This document shows, piece after piece, positions 43,150-51,761 of a stretch of 64,000 nt of DNA. Each line of letters starts with the position of its first letter. The first letter of the stretch is position 1. The DNA comes from Streptosporangiales bacterium. Its GTDB lineage: Bacteria > Actinomycetota > Actinomycetes > Streptosporangiales > WHSR01. The position numbers and the translations under genes were made by a program. Where the stretch lies: positions 1-64,000 of the forward strand of contig WHSR01000011.1 of the NCBI GenBank assembly GCA_009379995.1, in the 5' to 3' direction. The notes under the pieces were generated by a model. That model was given only the letters and a program-made list of their open reading frames with translations, was not told the origin of the DNA and made no database searches.

Positions 43150-44109
43150 TCAGCCGCGGAAGTGCTCCCAGCCCCCCAGGTCGTACGCCCTCCCGTCGAC
43201 AACCACCCCGGCGCCGGACACGACACGACCGATCACCGTCCACTCTGCCGGCAGGGCGACGTCGGCGGGGAAGGTCGCCGCGAGCGCGTGGTCCTCGCCG
43301 CCGGTCAGCACCCACGAAAGCGGATCGACCTCCAGCGTGTCGGCCGCGTCGCGCACCGCGTCCGGGAGCGGGAGCGCGGCGGCGTCGACCTCGATCCGTA
43401 CCCCGCTCGCGGTCGCCACGTGGCCGAGATCCGCCACCAGGCCGTCGCTGACATCGATCATCGCGGTGGCGCCGAGCCGCGCCGCGGCGGGCCCCGAGGC
43501 GTACGGCGGCTCCGGCCGGCGGTGCGCGGACACCAGCTCCTCGGCGGCCGACCGCACGCTGTGCCGCAGCAGCTCCAGTCCGGCCGCGGCACGGCCCAGC
43601 GTCCCCGCCACCGCGACCACGTCGCCGGACCGTGCGCCTCCGCGGGTGACCGCCCCCGCCTCGGAGGGCTCACCCAGCGCGGTGATCGCGAGGGTGATCG
43701 CGTCCGCGCGTACCACGTCGCCGCCGATCACGGAGGCCCCGACGGTCCCGCACTCGTCGCGCAGACCGTCGACGAATCCGTCCGCCCACGCGACCGGAAG
43801 GTCGGTCGGTGCGGCGAACCCGACGAGCAGCGCGGTCGGATGCGCGCCCATCGCGGCGACGTCGGCGAGGCTCTGCGCGGCCGACTTACGTCCCACGTCG
43901 TAGGGCGTCGACCACTCACGGCGGAAGTGCCGGCCCTCGACGAGTACGTCGATCGTGGCCACCACGCGACCGCCGTCGACCCGCACGACCGCGGCGTCGT
44001 CGCCCGGCCCGAGCAGTACCGCCGGTCCCTGCGGGAGGCCGGCCGTCATTCGGGCAATCAGGCCGAACTCGCCAAGCTCAGCAATGGTGATGACAAACCT
44101 CCGCTCCAT
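43150..44109 (-). CDS. thiL: thiamine-monophosphate kinase
   Basis: Makes thiamine diphosphate from the monophosphate; 319 residues. N-terminal GEFGLIARM and LLGPGDDAAVVRV are family-typical, with VATIDVLVEGRHFR and SLADVAAMGAHP forming the Mg-ATP site. VIGGDVVRAD and GLVADLGHVA follow. It starts at ATG 44109, 47 bp from the divergent AsnC-type gene. The thiL-Lrp-DUF3515 order is conserved in actinomycetes. Confidence 0.96.
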   Translation of the reverse strand: MERRFVITIAELGEFGLIARMTAGLPQGPAVLLGPGDDAAVVRVDGGRVVATIDVLVEGRHFRREWSTPYDVGRKSAAQSLADVAAMGAHPTALLVGFAAPTDLPVAWADGFVDGLRDECGTVGASVIGGDVVRADAITLAITALGEPSEAGAVTRGGARSGDVVAVAGTLGRAAAGLELLRHSVRSAAEELVSAHRRPEPPYASGPAAARLGATAMIDVSDGLVADLGHVATASGVRIEVDAAALPLPDAVRDAADTLEVDPLSWVLTGGEDHALAATFPADVALPAEWTVIGRVVSGAGVVVDGRAYDLGGWEHFRG

Positions 44110-44156
44110 GAGTCAAGGTACGGGTGACGATCATTCTTCATGGACCGAGGCGCACC

Positions 44157-44390
44157 ATGGTGCAGGCATATGTTCTTATCCAGACCGAGGTAGGCAAGGC
44201 TGGCGACGTGGCCAGAGAGATCTCAGGGATAGACGGAGTCACCCTGGCCGAGGACGTCACCGGGCCGTACGACGTTATCGTGCGCGCGGAGGCCCGCAAT
44301 GTCGACGAGCTCGGCAGGCTCGTCGTGGCCAAGATCCAGGCGGTGGACGGCATCACCCGCACTCTGACCTGCCCGATTGTCCACATCTGA
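44157..44390 (+). CDS. stand-alone Lrp/AsnC ligand-binding (RAM) domain protein
   Basis: A 77-residue protein, MVQAYVLIQTEVGKAGDVAR at the start, with the beta-alpha-beta RAM fold and no DNA-binding domain. TGPYDVIVRAEARNVDELGRL is the usual core. Such proteins bind amino acids and form octameric rings or modulate full-length Lrp proteins; the ligand is unknown. The start at ATG 44157 is chosen because homologues begin with MVxAYVLIQTE. The DUF3515 gene seems to begin inside its last codons. Confidence 0.9.
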   Translation: MVQAYVLIQTEVGKAGDVAREISGIDGVTLAEDVTGPYDVIVRAEARNVDELGRLVVAKIQAVDGITRTLTCPIVHI

Positions 44391-44853
44391 GGGTACGCGC
44401 TCGGCCGCTGCGGCCGGCCTCGTGCTTACCGTCGCCGTACTCGCGGCGGCCTGCGGCCAGACGGTGAGCGTCCCGGAGCCCAACCCTGCACCCGAGGCGG
44501 TCCGCCTGTGCCGCGCCCTGCACGAACGGCTGCCGGACCGGCTGGACTCGGAGCGCCGCAGGCCGACCGAGCCGGACTCGGAACTCGTGGCGGCCTGGGG
44601 ATCACCCCCGGTGGGACTGCGCTGCGGCGTCGGCCGGCCCGCGGGGCTGCGGCCGACATCGCGGTTGGCGACGGTGAACGGCGTCGACTGGCTGCCGGAG
44701 CCGGAGAGCGCACCCACCCGCTTTACCACCGTCGGCCGTGCGGTGTACGTCGAGGTGATTCTCCCCGAGGAGGGGCTACCGGCCGCGAACGTGCTCGTCG
44801 ACCTGGCCGCCCCGATCAAGGCGACGGTCCCCCCTCGCCGAGATCCAGGTTAG
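44377..44853 (+). CDS. DUF3515 lipoprotein
   Basis: Secreted lipoprotein of 158 residues with the signal RSAAAAGLVLTVAVLAAAC and a lipobox cysteine around residue 26. The mature part keeps DUF3515 features (LCRALHERLPDRL, AAWGSPPVGLRCGVGRP, TVNGVDWLPE, FTTVGRAVYVEVILP). The only start that includes the whole signal is TTG 44377, overlapping the AsnC-type gene by 14 bases and without a clear ribosome site, so translation probably depends on coupling. The function of the family is unknown. Confidence 0.82.
   Translation: MSTSEGTRSAAAAGLVLTVAVLAAACGQTVSVPEPNPAPEAVRLCRALHERLPDRLDSERRRPTEPDSELVAAWGSPPVGLRCGVGRPAGLRPTSRLATVNGVDWLPEPESAPTRFTTVGRAVYVEVILPEEGLPAANVLVDLAAPIKATVPPRRDPG
44836..44853. 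repeat. degenerate half copy of palindromic repeat family 2
   Basis: CGCCGAGATCCAGGTTAG matches one arm of family 2 (CGCCGAGATCCATGTTGT) with a few changes; the partner arm is missing. It forms the last codons and stop of the DUF3515 gene, so here too the element touches a gene's 3' end. Confidence 0.5.
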
Positions 44854-44864
44854 GGGGCGTGCGC

Positions 44865-44972
44865 TCACACGGCGAATTGCACCACCGCGATCAGCAGCAG
44901 CATCAGCAGCAAGGTGGCGATGACCAGCTCCGTGCTGGCCTGCCCGCGCTCACCGCGGCGACGGACGGACAT
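44865..44972 (-). CDS. orphan TadE-like peptide, 35 residues
   Basis: The peptide is MSVRRRGERGQASTELVIAT followed by LLLMLLLIAVVQFAV. It has the basic start, the RGxxxxE prepilin-type cleavage context and the hydrophobic helix seen at the N terminus of TadE/TadF minor pilins, but stops where TadE proteins continue for about 80 more residues. AAGGGG lies 7 bases before the ATG. No tad genes are nearby. It could be a true small membrane peptide or a truncated remnant. Confidence 0.6.
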   Translation of the reverse strand: MSVRRRGERGQASTELVIATLLLMLLLIAVVQFAV

Positions 44973-45283
44973 GTCCAACCCCTTTCGCCCAGGGCGGTCA
45001 TCCTGATCCGCTCAAGCACCCCGGCGCCGACGTTCATCATCGCCAGGACGTCGCGCAGCGCGTCATGCTCTTCCCGGCTGATCGTCACCTGCGCCCTGGC
45101 GGGCCCAGCGACCAGCTCCCCAACCATGCATTCGCGGTCGCCGCAGCTTCCAGCCTCTGTGCGGCCCGTTAGCCTCATGCCGTCGCCGAGGTCCACAACG
45201 ACCGATACCTTGTCAGTCTTTGGCCCCCGGCCGAGGAAGTAGGGGTGACCGCGCGCACGCTCTACTCCCCGGCCGGGGTTCAT
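44903..45283 (-). CDS. possible hypothetical protein
   Basis: An open frame of about 126 residues whose middle looks protein-like (KVSVVVDLGDGMRLTGRTEA, REEHDALRDVLAMMNVGAG). The first and last parts are of low complexity, and the end overlaps the TadE-like gene in another frame. The start is unclear: ATG 45283 has no good ribosome site. I do not recognise a family. Real or not, nothing else was seen in this stretch. Confidence 0.35.
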   Translation of the reverse strand: MNPGRGVERARGHPYFLGRGPKTDKVSVVVDLGDGMRLTGRTEAGSCGDRECMVGELVAGPARAQVTISREEHDALRDVLAMMNVGAGVLERIRMTALGERGWTCPSVAAVSAGRPARSWSSPPCC

Positions 45284-45445
45284 CCGGCCAAGCCCGAGGA
45301 GCCGCGACACTGGGGTAGCGCCGCGGGTCGGTTGGGGTGAACCACTGCGGCGGGCTCGACTCGGGCCGGCCGGGGACCCAGCCGACGCGCGTCGGCTGGA
45401 CGGCCGGGCGGCGTCGCGCGTCCAGGCTGGGCGCCTGGCTGGCAT

Positions 45446-45460
45446 GGCGCAATTTGCGCC
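45446..45460. promoter_or_regulatory. GCAATTGCGC-type palindrome near the HATPase 3' end
   Basis: GGCGCAA-T-TTGCGCC is a perfect 7-bp inverted repeat about 16 bp past the stop of the HATPase gene. It resembles the two palindromes before the XRE gene, so it may be a third site for the same regulator. Confidence 0.4.
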
Positions 45461-45475
45461 TGCGCGCGCATTTGT

Positions 45476-45967
45476 TCAGCACGGTGTCGCTCCGTTCAGG
45501 GCGTATGTGAACCAAGCGTGCCCGATGCCGTGCTCTGTCTCCTCGTATCCCGTGCTCTGCGCGTACACGGCAACAAGCCATAGGCCCCGTCCGCCTTCCT
45601 CCAGCAGCTCGGCTCTGGCTGGCGGGGCGGGTAGGGGAGGCTCCTTGCCGGAGAACGGGCCGTCGTCGAGGACATCCACCCTTACCAGCGACCCATCGAC
45701 TCTCACCACGACCCAGAATCCACCCCCCGGAAGCCGCGACATGGTGTGCCGGATGGCGTTTGTGGTGGTCTCAGAGACGCATAGCACGATCTCCCCCAGT
45801 TCACCGGGCATACATTTGCACTGGTCCTGCACATGTCGCCTGACGAAGTCACGCGCCAACGGGATCTGGTCGGGCTCTCCTCGGAACCAGCGACCTTTCG
45901 GGCGCGTTGCTGCTTCGATGCCGCTACAGGTACGTGCTATAGCTGGCCCGCTCACGCCACCCACCAC
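45476..45967 (-). CDS. HATPase-domain protein, anti-sigma-factor-like (AbaA type)
   Basis: Protein of 163 residues with a GHKL ATP-binding fold like RsbW-type anti-sigma kinases. The N box is VSETTTNAIRHTM, the G1 box is VDVLDDGPFSG, and the G2-like region is EEGGRGLWLVAVYAQ. No sensor or membrane part is present. In streptomycetes such genes sit next to XRE and DUF397 genes and influence development or antibiotic production (the abaA and whiJ regions). It overlaps the end of the gene before it by 16 bases, so they are coupled. Confidence 0.85.
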   Translation of the reverse strand: MVGGVSGPAIARTCSGIEAATRPKGRWFRGEPDQIPLARDFVRRHVQDQCKCMPGELGEIVLCVSETTTNAIRHTMSRLPGGGFWVVVRVDGSLVRVDVLDDGPFSGKEPPLPAPPARAELLEEGGRGLWLVAVYAQSTGYEETEHGIGHAWFTYALNGATPC

Positions 45968-46248
45968 CGTGCACTCCCCGAGCGAAGTTCCTCGTATACC
46001 CGCTGAAGAGCGGCTCTCAGGTCACCCGCTGCGGTGATCTGACCCTCTCGCCCAGACCGGAGGCGATCGCGGTGGGCGCGGAGCCCCTCGTGGTGTCGCG
46101 GCGCCTTAGGGTTCGTGACCGCTGCGTACGGCGGCGTGTCGAGCGGCTCAACCATGGTGACGTGGAGCCCTCCGCCGCTGCGCGCGTCCGCACCTGCGTG
46201 CCTGCGATCAATTGCGCTAGTATCCGCAGGTTCGCGGACGTCGTCCAT
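45952..46248 (-). CDS. small protein preceding the HATPase gene
   Basis: 98 residues, MDDVREPADTSAIDRRHAGA at the start and ITAAGDLRAALQRVYEELRS near the end. No signal or membrane segment is seen and I do not recognise the family. It overlaps the HATPase gene by 16 bases and its start faces the XRE gene, so it belongs to the regulatory set. Possible role: partner or substrate of the HATPase. Confidence 0.55.
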   Translation of the reverse strand: MDDVREPADTSAIDRRHAGADARSGGGLHVTMVEPLDTPPYAAVTNPKAPRHHEGLRAHRDRLRSGREGQITAAGDLRAALQRVYEELRSGSARWWVA

Positions 46249-46472
46249 TACTAACGCCACGCTAGGTCGTCGGTGGTTCACGGACCGTGCTTGGCCCCCG
46301 GTGCGCACGATCGACCTCCCAGTGCTGGGCGTCGGTGACCTGGACTTATACAATCTCGGCCAGCGTGTGTTGGACTAGCAAGTTGCCCTGTGCCATCGTG
46401 GACGCAATTGCGCTTCCCGCGCAACCTGTTCGGGATGCGCAATTGCGCGGAAGACCCGAGGGAGGCGATCCG
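46249..46472. other. divergent regulatory region between the small protein and XRE genes
   Basis: 224 bp holding the promoters for both directions. The marked features are two AT-centred palindromes at 46403-46412 and 46437-46448. GGGAGG at 46459-46464 is the ribosome site of the XRE gene. Confidence 0.5.
46403..46448. promoter_or_regulatory. twin GCAATTGC palindromes upstream of the XRE gene
   Basis: CGCAATTGCG (46403-46412) and GCGCAATTGCGC (46437-46448) are perfect palindromes with centres 35 bp apart, the nearer ending 24 bp before the XRE start. This is the expected form of an autoregulatory operator for a helix-turn-helix dimer. Confidence 0.6.
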
Positions 46473-47330
46473 GTGGCCGTATCTCCGACGATGCGGAGGC
46501 GCCGCCTCGCTGCTGAGCTTCGAGAACTCCGCGATCAGGCGGGGCTATCGAACGAAGATGTCGCCGAGAAGCTCGACTGGGACTCGGCCAAGCTGTCTCG
46601 CATCGAGAACCGCCGAGCCGGGATCACCGCCAAGGACCTGCGTCGGCTGCTGAACCTCTACGGGGTCACCGATGGGGCGCAGTACGACGACCTGCTGGAG
46701 ATAGCACGTCGCGCCAGCGAGCGCAGCTGGTACCAGGTGTATGGCAGCGACGTTGTCCCAAGTGCGCTGGCGAACCTCATCGGCTTCGAGACCGAAGCGA
46801 GGACCATCCGCATCTACGAGCCGGAACTGGTGCCAGGCCTCCTTCAGACGGAGGCGTACGCACGTGCGGTCCTGCGGGCCTGGGAACCCGGTCGGACGGC
46901 CGAAGAAATCGAGCGTCGCGTCGAGGTCCGGCTAGGCAGGCAGGACGTCCTGACCCGCAACGATCCGCCTCCTCCGCAGGTCAACGTCATCCTGAACGAA
47001 GGTGTCCTGCAACGACCAGTGGGTGGGATCGACGTCATGCGTGAACAGATCAAGCACCTGATGAAGGAGCGGGATCGGGCGAACCTCGTCGTTCAGATCC
47101 TCCCCTTCAGTGCTCGCGAGCATCCCTCGATGAGCGGATCGTTTGAGATGCTCACGTTCTTCGACGAGGGTGACGTCGGCGCCGTCCACGTCGAGAGCCT
47201 CCTGGTCGCTCATGCCCTGGAGAAACCCGACCAGATTCGGAAGTACGACGAGGTTTGGGGTGCTCTTCAGGCCAAAGCGGCGTCGCCGGAGGATTCACGC
47301 GCAATGATGCGGACCTACTCATTGAGATAG
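46473..47330 (+). CDS. XRE family regulator with DUF5753 domain (WhiJ-like)
   Basis: Protein of 285 residues. An N-terminal Cro/C1 helix-turn-helix (LRELRDQAGLSNEDVAEKLD, then WDSAKLSRIENRRAGI) is followed by the DUF5753 domain (IRIYEPELVPGLLQTEAYAR, FSAREHPSMSGSFEMLTF). The start at GTG 46473 is set by GGGAGG 9 bases upstream; the frame is open further up without homology. It is followed 44 bp later by a DUF397 gene, the standard partner. WhiJ-type regulators control development and secondary metabolism in streptomycetes; the target here is unknown. Confidence 0.93.
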   Translation: MAVSPTMRRRRLAAELRELRDQAGLSNEDVAEKLDWDSAKLSRIENRRAGITAKDLRRLLNLYGVTDGAQYDDLLEIARRASERSWYQVYGSDVVPSALANLIGFETEARTIRIYEPELVPGLLQTEAYARAVLRAWEPGRTAEEIERRVEVRLGRQDVLTRNDPPPPQVNVILNEGVLQRPVGGIDVMREQIKHLMKERDRANLVVQILPFSAREHPSMSGSFEMLTFFDEGDVGAVHVESLLVAHALEKPDQIRKYDEVWGALQAKAASPEDSRAMMRTYSLR

Positions 47331-47374
47331 GAGACGAAGAGAAGGTAATCGAGGAAAGGGAGCAAGAACAAGCA

Positions 47375-47578
47375 ATGAGTGTCGATTTCTCTGGAGCTGT
47401 GTGGCGCAAGAGCGCTCGCAGCCAGCCCGGCAACTGTGTCGAGGTTGCCAAGAACTTGCCGACCATCGTCGGGGTCCGAGACTCCAAGGACCCCGAGGGG
47501 CCGGCCTTGGCCTTCACTCACGCCGAGTGGGCCGCCTTCGTGAAGGAGGTGAAGCGGGGCGGCTTCAACCGGCAGTAG
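47375..47578 (+). CDS. DUF397 protein
   Basis: A 67-residue protein. It has the family pattern WRKSARSQPGNCVEVA, then VGVRDSKDPEGPALAFTHAE and WAAFVKEVKRGGF. DUF397 proteins act together with the XRE regulator before them, and some pairs behave like toxin-antitoxin or co-regulator pairs. The start at ATG 47375 has an AAAGGGAGC stretch about 12 bases upstream. A terminator follows. Confidence 0.9.
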   Translation: MSVDFSGAVWRKSARSQPGNCVEVAKNLPTIVGVRDSKDPEGPALAFTHAEWAAFVKEVKRGGFNRQ

Positions 47579-47593
47579 CTAGAAAAGCCACCC

Positions 47594-47628
47594 CACGAAG
47601 AGCCCCGCTTGTGAAGGGGCTCTTCGTG
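47594..47628 (+). terminator. intrinsic terminator after the DUF397 gene
   Basis: A 13-bp perfect stem (CACGAAGAGCCCC and GGGGCTCTTCGTG) with a 9-base loop, 16 bp after the DUF397 stop. Only two T follow on the plus strand, but AA-rich sequence before the stem would give a T-run on the minus strand. It separates the XRE-DUF397 pair from the methyltransferase gene. Confidence 0.75.
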
Positions 47629-47663
47629 TTCCAAAACGAGAGGGAGAAGGGGAGCGAGGGAAA

Positions 47664-48461
47664 ATGCAGCCGTACGTCGACACGACTGTGGCGAGCGTTG
47701 CGCGAGGCTACGGTTACATGCTGGGTGACGAGGAGAACTGCTACGAGGTAGACCGGATTGCAGCCCACGGCATCGAAGAGATGGTTCCAGGCACCTTCGC
47801 CCTCGCGCGCAACAACCGTCGCTTCCTGGTGCGCTCTACACGTTTCCTCGCCAAGGAATGCGGCATCCGGCAGTTCATCGACAATGGCTCTGGTCTTCCG
47901 ACCCAGATGAACATCCACCAGGTCGCCAAGGAGGTTGCGCCCGACGCGCGAGTCGTCTACATCGACCACGACCCGGTAGTGCTCGCCCACCAGCGCGACA
48001 AGGCCCTGCTGGCCGACGACGGAACTACCGCGTTCATTTGCGAGGACGCCTGTAATGTCGACGCGATCTTGAACCACCCGGAGACGAGGCGGCTCATCAA
48101 CTTCGACGAGCCGGTCGCGGTGGCGTACTACAGCTTCCTCCACTGCATACCCGACGCCGCCGACCCGCTGGGCGTAGTGCGGCAGATGATGGACAACGTG
48201 GTGGGCGGGAGCTACCTGGTGCTGTCGCATCTCATTTCCCCCGACGCCGAAGTACGACAGAGGATCACCGACTTCCTCGTCAATGCGACCGGCGGCAATT
48301 GGGGCCGCGTCCGGGAGGAGGAGGACGTCCGGGCATTCTTTGAGGGTCTCGAGCTGGTGGAACCCGGCCTGGGGCACGTCACAGACTGGCGGCCGGACGG
48401 TGGCGAAGAAGAGCAAACTCACGAATGGATCGAGTACGGCGGGGTCGCGAGGAAGCCGTGA
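47664..48461 (+). CDS. SAM-dependent methyltransferase (DUF574 / Methyltransf_19)
   Basis: Protein of 265 residues in a family that is greatly expanded in actinomycetes. It starts MQPYVDTTVASVARGYGYML, has the usual RFLVRSTRFLAKECGIRQFI, the SAM site IDNGSGLPTQMNIHQVAKEV, and DARVVYIDHDPVVLAHQRD. The acceptor is unknown for the family. The start at ATG 47664 has GGAG-rich sequence upstream. Its place after XRE and DUF397 genes is a frequent neighbourhood, though a terminator lies between. Confidence 0.9.
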   Translation: MQPYVDTTVASVARGYGYMLGDEENCYEVDRIAAHGIEEMVPGTFALARNNRRFLVRSTRFLAKECGIRQFIDNGSGLPTQMNIHQVAKEVAPDARVVYIDHDPVVLAHQRDKALLADDGTTAFICEDACNVDAILNHPETRRLINFDEPVAVAYYSFLHCIPDAADPLGVVRQMMDNVVGGSYLVLSHLISPDAEVRQRITDFLVNATGGNWGRVREEEDVRAFFEGLELVEPGLGHVTDWRPDGGEEEQTHEWIEYGGVARKP

Positions 48462-48670
48462 AGAAGGGAGCCGGCGTGGCCCTCAGTGATCGACCCGTCC
48501 CCGGGTCGACTGGAGGCGGAGCGTCCGCATCGGCGGAGTCGAGGTCGTGGGCAGTCGACAAGGCCGGCGGCGTTGACGGGTGAGAAGCGATTTCCTCGCG
48601 AGAACCAGTCCCTGGTCCTATACAGGCCGAGCGCACCCCAACTGATCAGATCTCGGCGGTGGGGGAAGGG
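48462..48670. other. intergenic region between the methyltransferase gene and ddl
   Basis: 209 bp between convergent stops. No gene, strong hairpin or repeat of the three families was found. Confidence 0.4.
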
Positions 48671-49780
48671 TCAGCGCAGGCCGAGGGGGCGCCGAAGCGC
48701 GGTCTGGATGAGCCGATCGACGAGCGCCGCATAGTCGAGACCGCTCGCCGCCCACATCCGGGGAAACGCCGACGCCGGGGTGAACCCGGGCATCGTGTTG
48801 ATCTCGTTGAGCAGCAACCGACCGTCGTCGGTGCAGAAGAAGTCGACCCGCGCCAGCCCTTCGCAGGACACCGCCTCGAAGGCGGCAACGGCGAGCCGCT
48901 GCACCTCCGCGGTGAGCGGCGCCGGCAGCTCGGCCGGGACGGCGAGATCGCTGCCCTCCAGGTACTTCGCCTCGAAGTCGTAGAAGTCGTGGTCCTCGCG
49001 TACCAGCACCTCACCGGGAACGCTCGCCTCGGGCGGGGCGTCGTCGAGCCCTTCCAGCACCCCGCACTCGATCTCGCGCCCGGCGATCGCGGCCTCCACC
49101 ACGACCTTCGGGTCGTGCTCCCGGGCCGCCTCGACCGCCGCCTCCAGCTCGTCCTCGGTCTGCACCTTGCCGATGCCGATGCTGGAACCCGACCGCGCCG
49201 GCTTCACGAACACCGGCCAGCCCAGCTCCTTGACCTCGTCGAGCACCCGCTTGCGCTCCCGGCGCCAGTCGCGGTCGCGGACCACCACGTACGGCCCGAT
49301 GGGCAGCCCGTGGCCTGCGAACACGAGCTTCATGTACGCCTTGTCCATGCTCGCGGCGCTCCCGAGTACGCCAGCACCGACGTAGGGAACGCCAGCGAGT
49401 TCGAGCATCCCCTGGATCGTGCCGTCCTCACCGTACGGGCCGTGCAGCAGCGGCAGGACCACGTCAACCCCGCCCAGCTCACGGGGCATCTGCCCCGGCT
49501 CAAGCACCACCAAGTCCCGCTTGCGGGGGTCGGACGGGAGGACGAGCGCCGCACCGGTCGACTCGACCGAGGGCAGCGTCTCGCCCTCGATCGCCAGCCG
49601 CGCCGGATCGGCCGAGGCGAGAACCCAACTGCCCTCGCGAGTGATCCCCACCGGCAGCACCTCGTAGGCGTCCCGGTCAATGGCCGACATCACGCTCCCG
49701 GCGGTGACGCAGGAGATCGGGTGCTCGGCGCTGCGGCCCCCGAAGACGACGGCGACGCGGATCTTACGTTGCTCGGCCAT
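48671..49780 (-). CDS. ddl: D-alanine--D-alanine ligase
   Basis: ATP-grasp enzyme of 369 residues that makes the D-Ala-D-Ala dipeptide of peptidoglycan. The N-terminal VAVVFGGRSAEHPISCVTAG, LLHGPYGEDGTIQGMLELAG, FVKPARSGSSIGIGKV and the C-terminal FFCTDDGRLLLNEINTMPGF are the family motifs. Several residues in the omega-loop region match normal Ddl rather than D-Ala-D-Lac ligases, but I cannot be sure by eye. It starts 39 bp after the gpsA stop on the same strand. Confidence 0.96.
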   Translation of the reverse strand: MAEQRKIRVAVVFGGRSAEHPISCVTAGSVMSAIDRDAYEVLPVGITREGSWVLASADPARLAIEGETLPSVESTGAALVLPSDPRKRDLVVLEPGQMPRELGGVDVVLPLLHGPYGEDGTIQGMLELAGVPYVGAGVLGSAASMDKAYMKLVFAGHGLPIGPYVVVRDRDWRRERKRVLDEVKELGWPVFVKPARSGSSIGIGKVQTEDELEAAVEAAREHDPKVVVEAAIAGREIECGVLEGLDDAPPEASVPGEVLVREDHDFYDFEAKYLEGSDLAVPAELPAPLTAEVQRLAVAAFEAVSCEGLARVDFFCTDDGRLLLNEINTMPGFTPASAFPRMWAASGLDYAALVDRLIQTALRRPLGLR

Positions 49781-49819
49781 GCCGCCCGACCTTACCGAGT
49801 GCCATCAGGGGGTGTCCCC

Positions 49820-50830
49820 CTAACCATGGCCGTACCTCTCCGGTTTCGCAGAGCGCGTCATCAGCAACTGGAGCGCATCGCGCGAGGTGAGACCGTCGTG
49901 CATGACGGCGTTGACCACCTCGGTGATCGGCATCTCGACGTCGTTCTTCCTCGCCAGGTCGAGGATGGACTCCGACGACTTCACGCCCTCAGCGACCTGT
50001 CTGGTCGCGGAGATGACCTCGGCGAGCTTCATACCTCGGCCGAGGTTCTCCCCGAAGGTACGGTTGCGCGACAGCGGGGAGTAGCAGGTGGCCACGAGGT
50101 CGCCGAGGCCCGCAAGCCCCGCGAACGTGTGCTGGTCAGCGCCCAGCACGGCGCCGAGCCTGGCGATCTCCGCGAGCCCGCGGGTGATGAGCGATGCGCG
50201 GGCGTTGTCGCCGAGGCCCATGCCCGCCGCCATACCCACCGCTATCGCGATGACGTTCTTCACGGCGCCGCCCAGCTCGCACCCGACGATGTCGGTGTTC
50301 GTGTACGGGCGGAAGTACCCGGTGTGGCAGGCCGCCTGAAGCTGCCGGGCCCGCTCCTCGTCGGTGCAGGCGACCACCGTCGCGGTGGGCTGCCGCTCGG
50401 CGATCTCCCGGGCGAGGTTCGGCCCGGACACGGCCGCGACCCGATCCTCCGCGACGTCGGCGACCTCGCGGATCACCTCGCTCATCCGTCTGCAGGTGCC
50501 GAGCTCGACGCCCTTCATCAGGCTCACTAAGGCGGCGGTGCTCGGTATCAGCGGCGCCCAGCGCATCAGGTTCTCGCGCAGGGTCTGCGACGGTACCGCG
50601 AACACGACGAGGTCGACACCGTCCAGCGCCGCGGCGGGGTCGCTCGTCGCGCGCAGCCGTGCGGGTAGCTCGACGCCGGCCAGGTAATCGGGGTTGGCGT
50701 GCGAGGTGTTGATGGTCTCCACCAGCTCGGGCCGGCGGCCCCAGAGGATCGTGTCGGTGCCGGCGTCGCAGAGCACCATTCCGAACGCGGTCCCCCAGGA
50801 GCCGGTACCGAAGACGGCGGCGCGGGTCAC
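49820..50830 (-). CDS. gpsA: NAD(P)-dependent glycerol-3-phosphate dehydrogenase
   Basis: Makes sn-glycerol-3-phosphate for phospholipids; 336 residues. The N-terminal [20 protein letters not shown] binds NADP, followed by [36 protein letters not shown] with the catalytic Lys region [17 protein letters not shown]. The start GTG overlaps the stop of the acyltransferase gene by 4 bases (GTGA). The pair then covers two successive steps of phosphatidic acid synthesis. Confidence 0.97.
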   Translation of the reverse strand: MTRAAVFGTGSWGTAFGMVLCDAGTDTILWGRRPELVETINTSHANPDYLAGVELPARLRATSDPAAALDGVDLVVFAVPSQTLRENLMRWAPLIPSTAALVSLMKGVELGTCRRMSEVIREVADVAEDRVAAVSGPNLAREIAERQPTATVVACTDEERARQLQAACHTGYFRPYTNTDIVGCELGGAVKNVIAIAVGMAAGMGLGDNARASLITRGLAEIARLGAVLGADQHTFAGLAGLGDLVATCYSPLSRNRTFGENLGRGMKLAEVISATRQVAEGVKSSESILDLARKNDVEMPITEVVNAVMHDGLTSRDALQLLMTRSAKPERYGHG

Positions 50831-51588
50831 GCCGACCTCCGCTCGTCGGTGGCACCCGCGTCACCGGTGGCCCCCGACTCCCTGGCGGCCGCCCGCGGGT
50901 CGAACGGCTTCGCCGGCGGCTCTTCGCCGCGCAGATCGGCCAGCAGGGCCGTGACGCTCCCCATGACGTCGGCGGTCGCCGCACGCAGGTTCTCGGCGGT
51001 CGTCCCCTTCTCCCGGTAGCGAGAAAGGTCGGCGGGCGGTCCCGCAACTATCCGCATGGTCTTACGGGGGAACAGGCGCGGCTTCTTTTCCCCGTACGGA
51101 AGCAGCTCGTGCGCACCCCAGTGCGCCAGCGGAATGACCGGGGCGCCGGTGTCGATCGCGAGTCGTACCGCGCCGGTCTTGCCCACCATCGGCCACAGGT
51201 TCGGGTCCCGCGTCGCCGTTCCCTCCGGATAGAAGATCACGCAGGCGCCCTCCCGAACGCCTTTCTCCGCGTCGCGCAGCGCGAGCGCCGCGTCGGTGCT
51301 CTGCCGGTAGACCGGGATCTGACCGCATCCCCGCAGGACGGATCCCAGAAACGACTTCTCGAACAGCGAGGACTTGGCCAGATACACCGGCCACCGGCCG
51401 TGCTCGTACAGGTAATGGGCAACCGCGAGCGGGTCCGCGTAGGAGAGGTGGTTGGCCACAATGATCAGTCCGCCGGATCGCGGTATGTTCTGCTGGCCCC
51501 GCCAATCGCGCTTGATCAGCAGGAAGAGCAACGGTCGCAGGACCGCGACAACCAGGATGGTCCAGAACGTCGAGGGTCCGCGGCGCAT
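50827..51588 (-). CDS. 1-acyl-glycerol-3-phosphate acyltransferase (PlsC family)
   Basis: Membrane acyltransferase of 253 residues. One N-terminal helix ([19 protein letters not shown]), the catalytic box [15 protein letters not shown] with the HX4D pattern (His and Asp), the glycerol phosphate box [12 protein letters not shown], and [14 protein letters not shown] [12 protein letters not shown]. The C terminus is long, charged and Pro/Ala-rich. ATG 51588 has GAGGAGGGG upstream. It is translationally coupled to gpsA. Confidence 0.93.
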   Translation of the reverse strand: MRRGPSTFWTILVVAVLRPLLFLLIKRDWRGQQNIPRSGGLIIVANHLSYADPLAVAHYLYEHGRWPVYLAKSSLFEKSFLGSVLRGCGQIPVYRQSTDAALALRDAEKGVREGACVIFYPEGTATRDPNLWPMVGKTGAVRLAIDTGAPVIPLAHWGAHELLPYGEKKPRLFPRKTMRIVAGPPADLSRYREKGTTAENLRAATADVMGSVTALLADLRGEEPPAKPFDPRAAARESGATGDAGATDERRSA

Positions 51589-51761
51589 GTGCCCCTCCTC
51601 TCGTCTCCACCCACGGACGGCAGCCCGCCCGCGGGTGTCCCCATCCTCGCGGTTCGCCGTGTGCGGTGTCGAGATGAGGATCATGGCGCGGGGTCGGCGA
51701 GCCGGACGTGCGCGGCGCCGGACTAAGGTGGGCCAGCACGTACTTCGATCGTAGATGCTCC

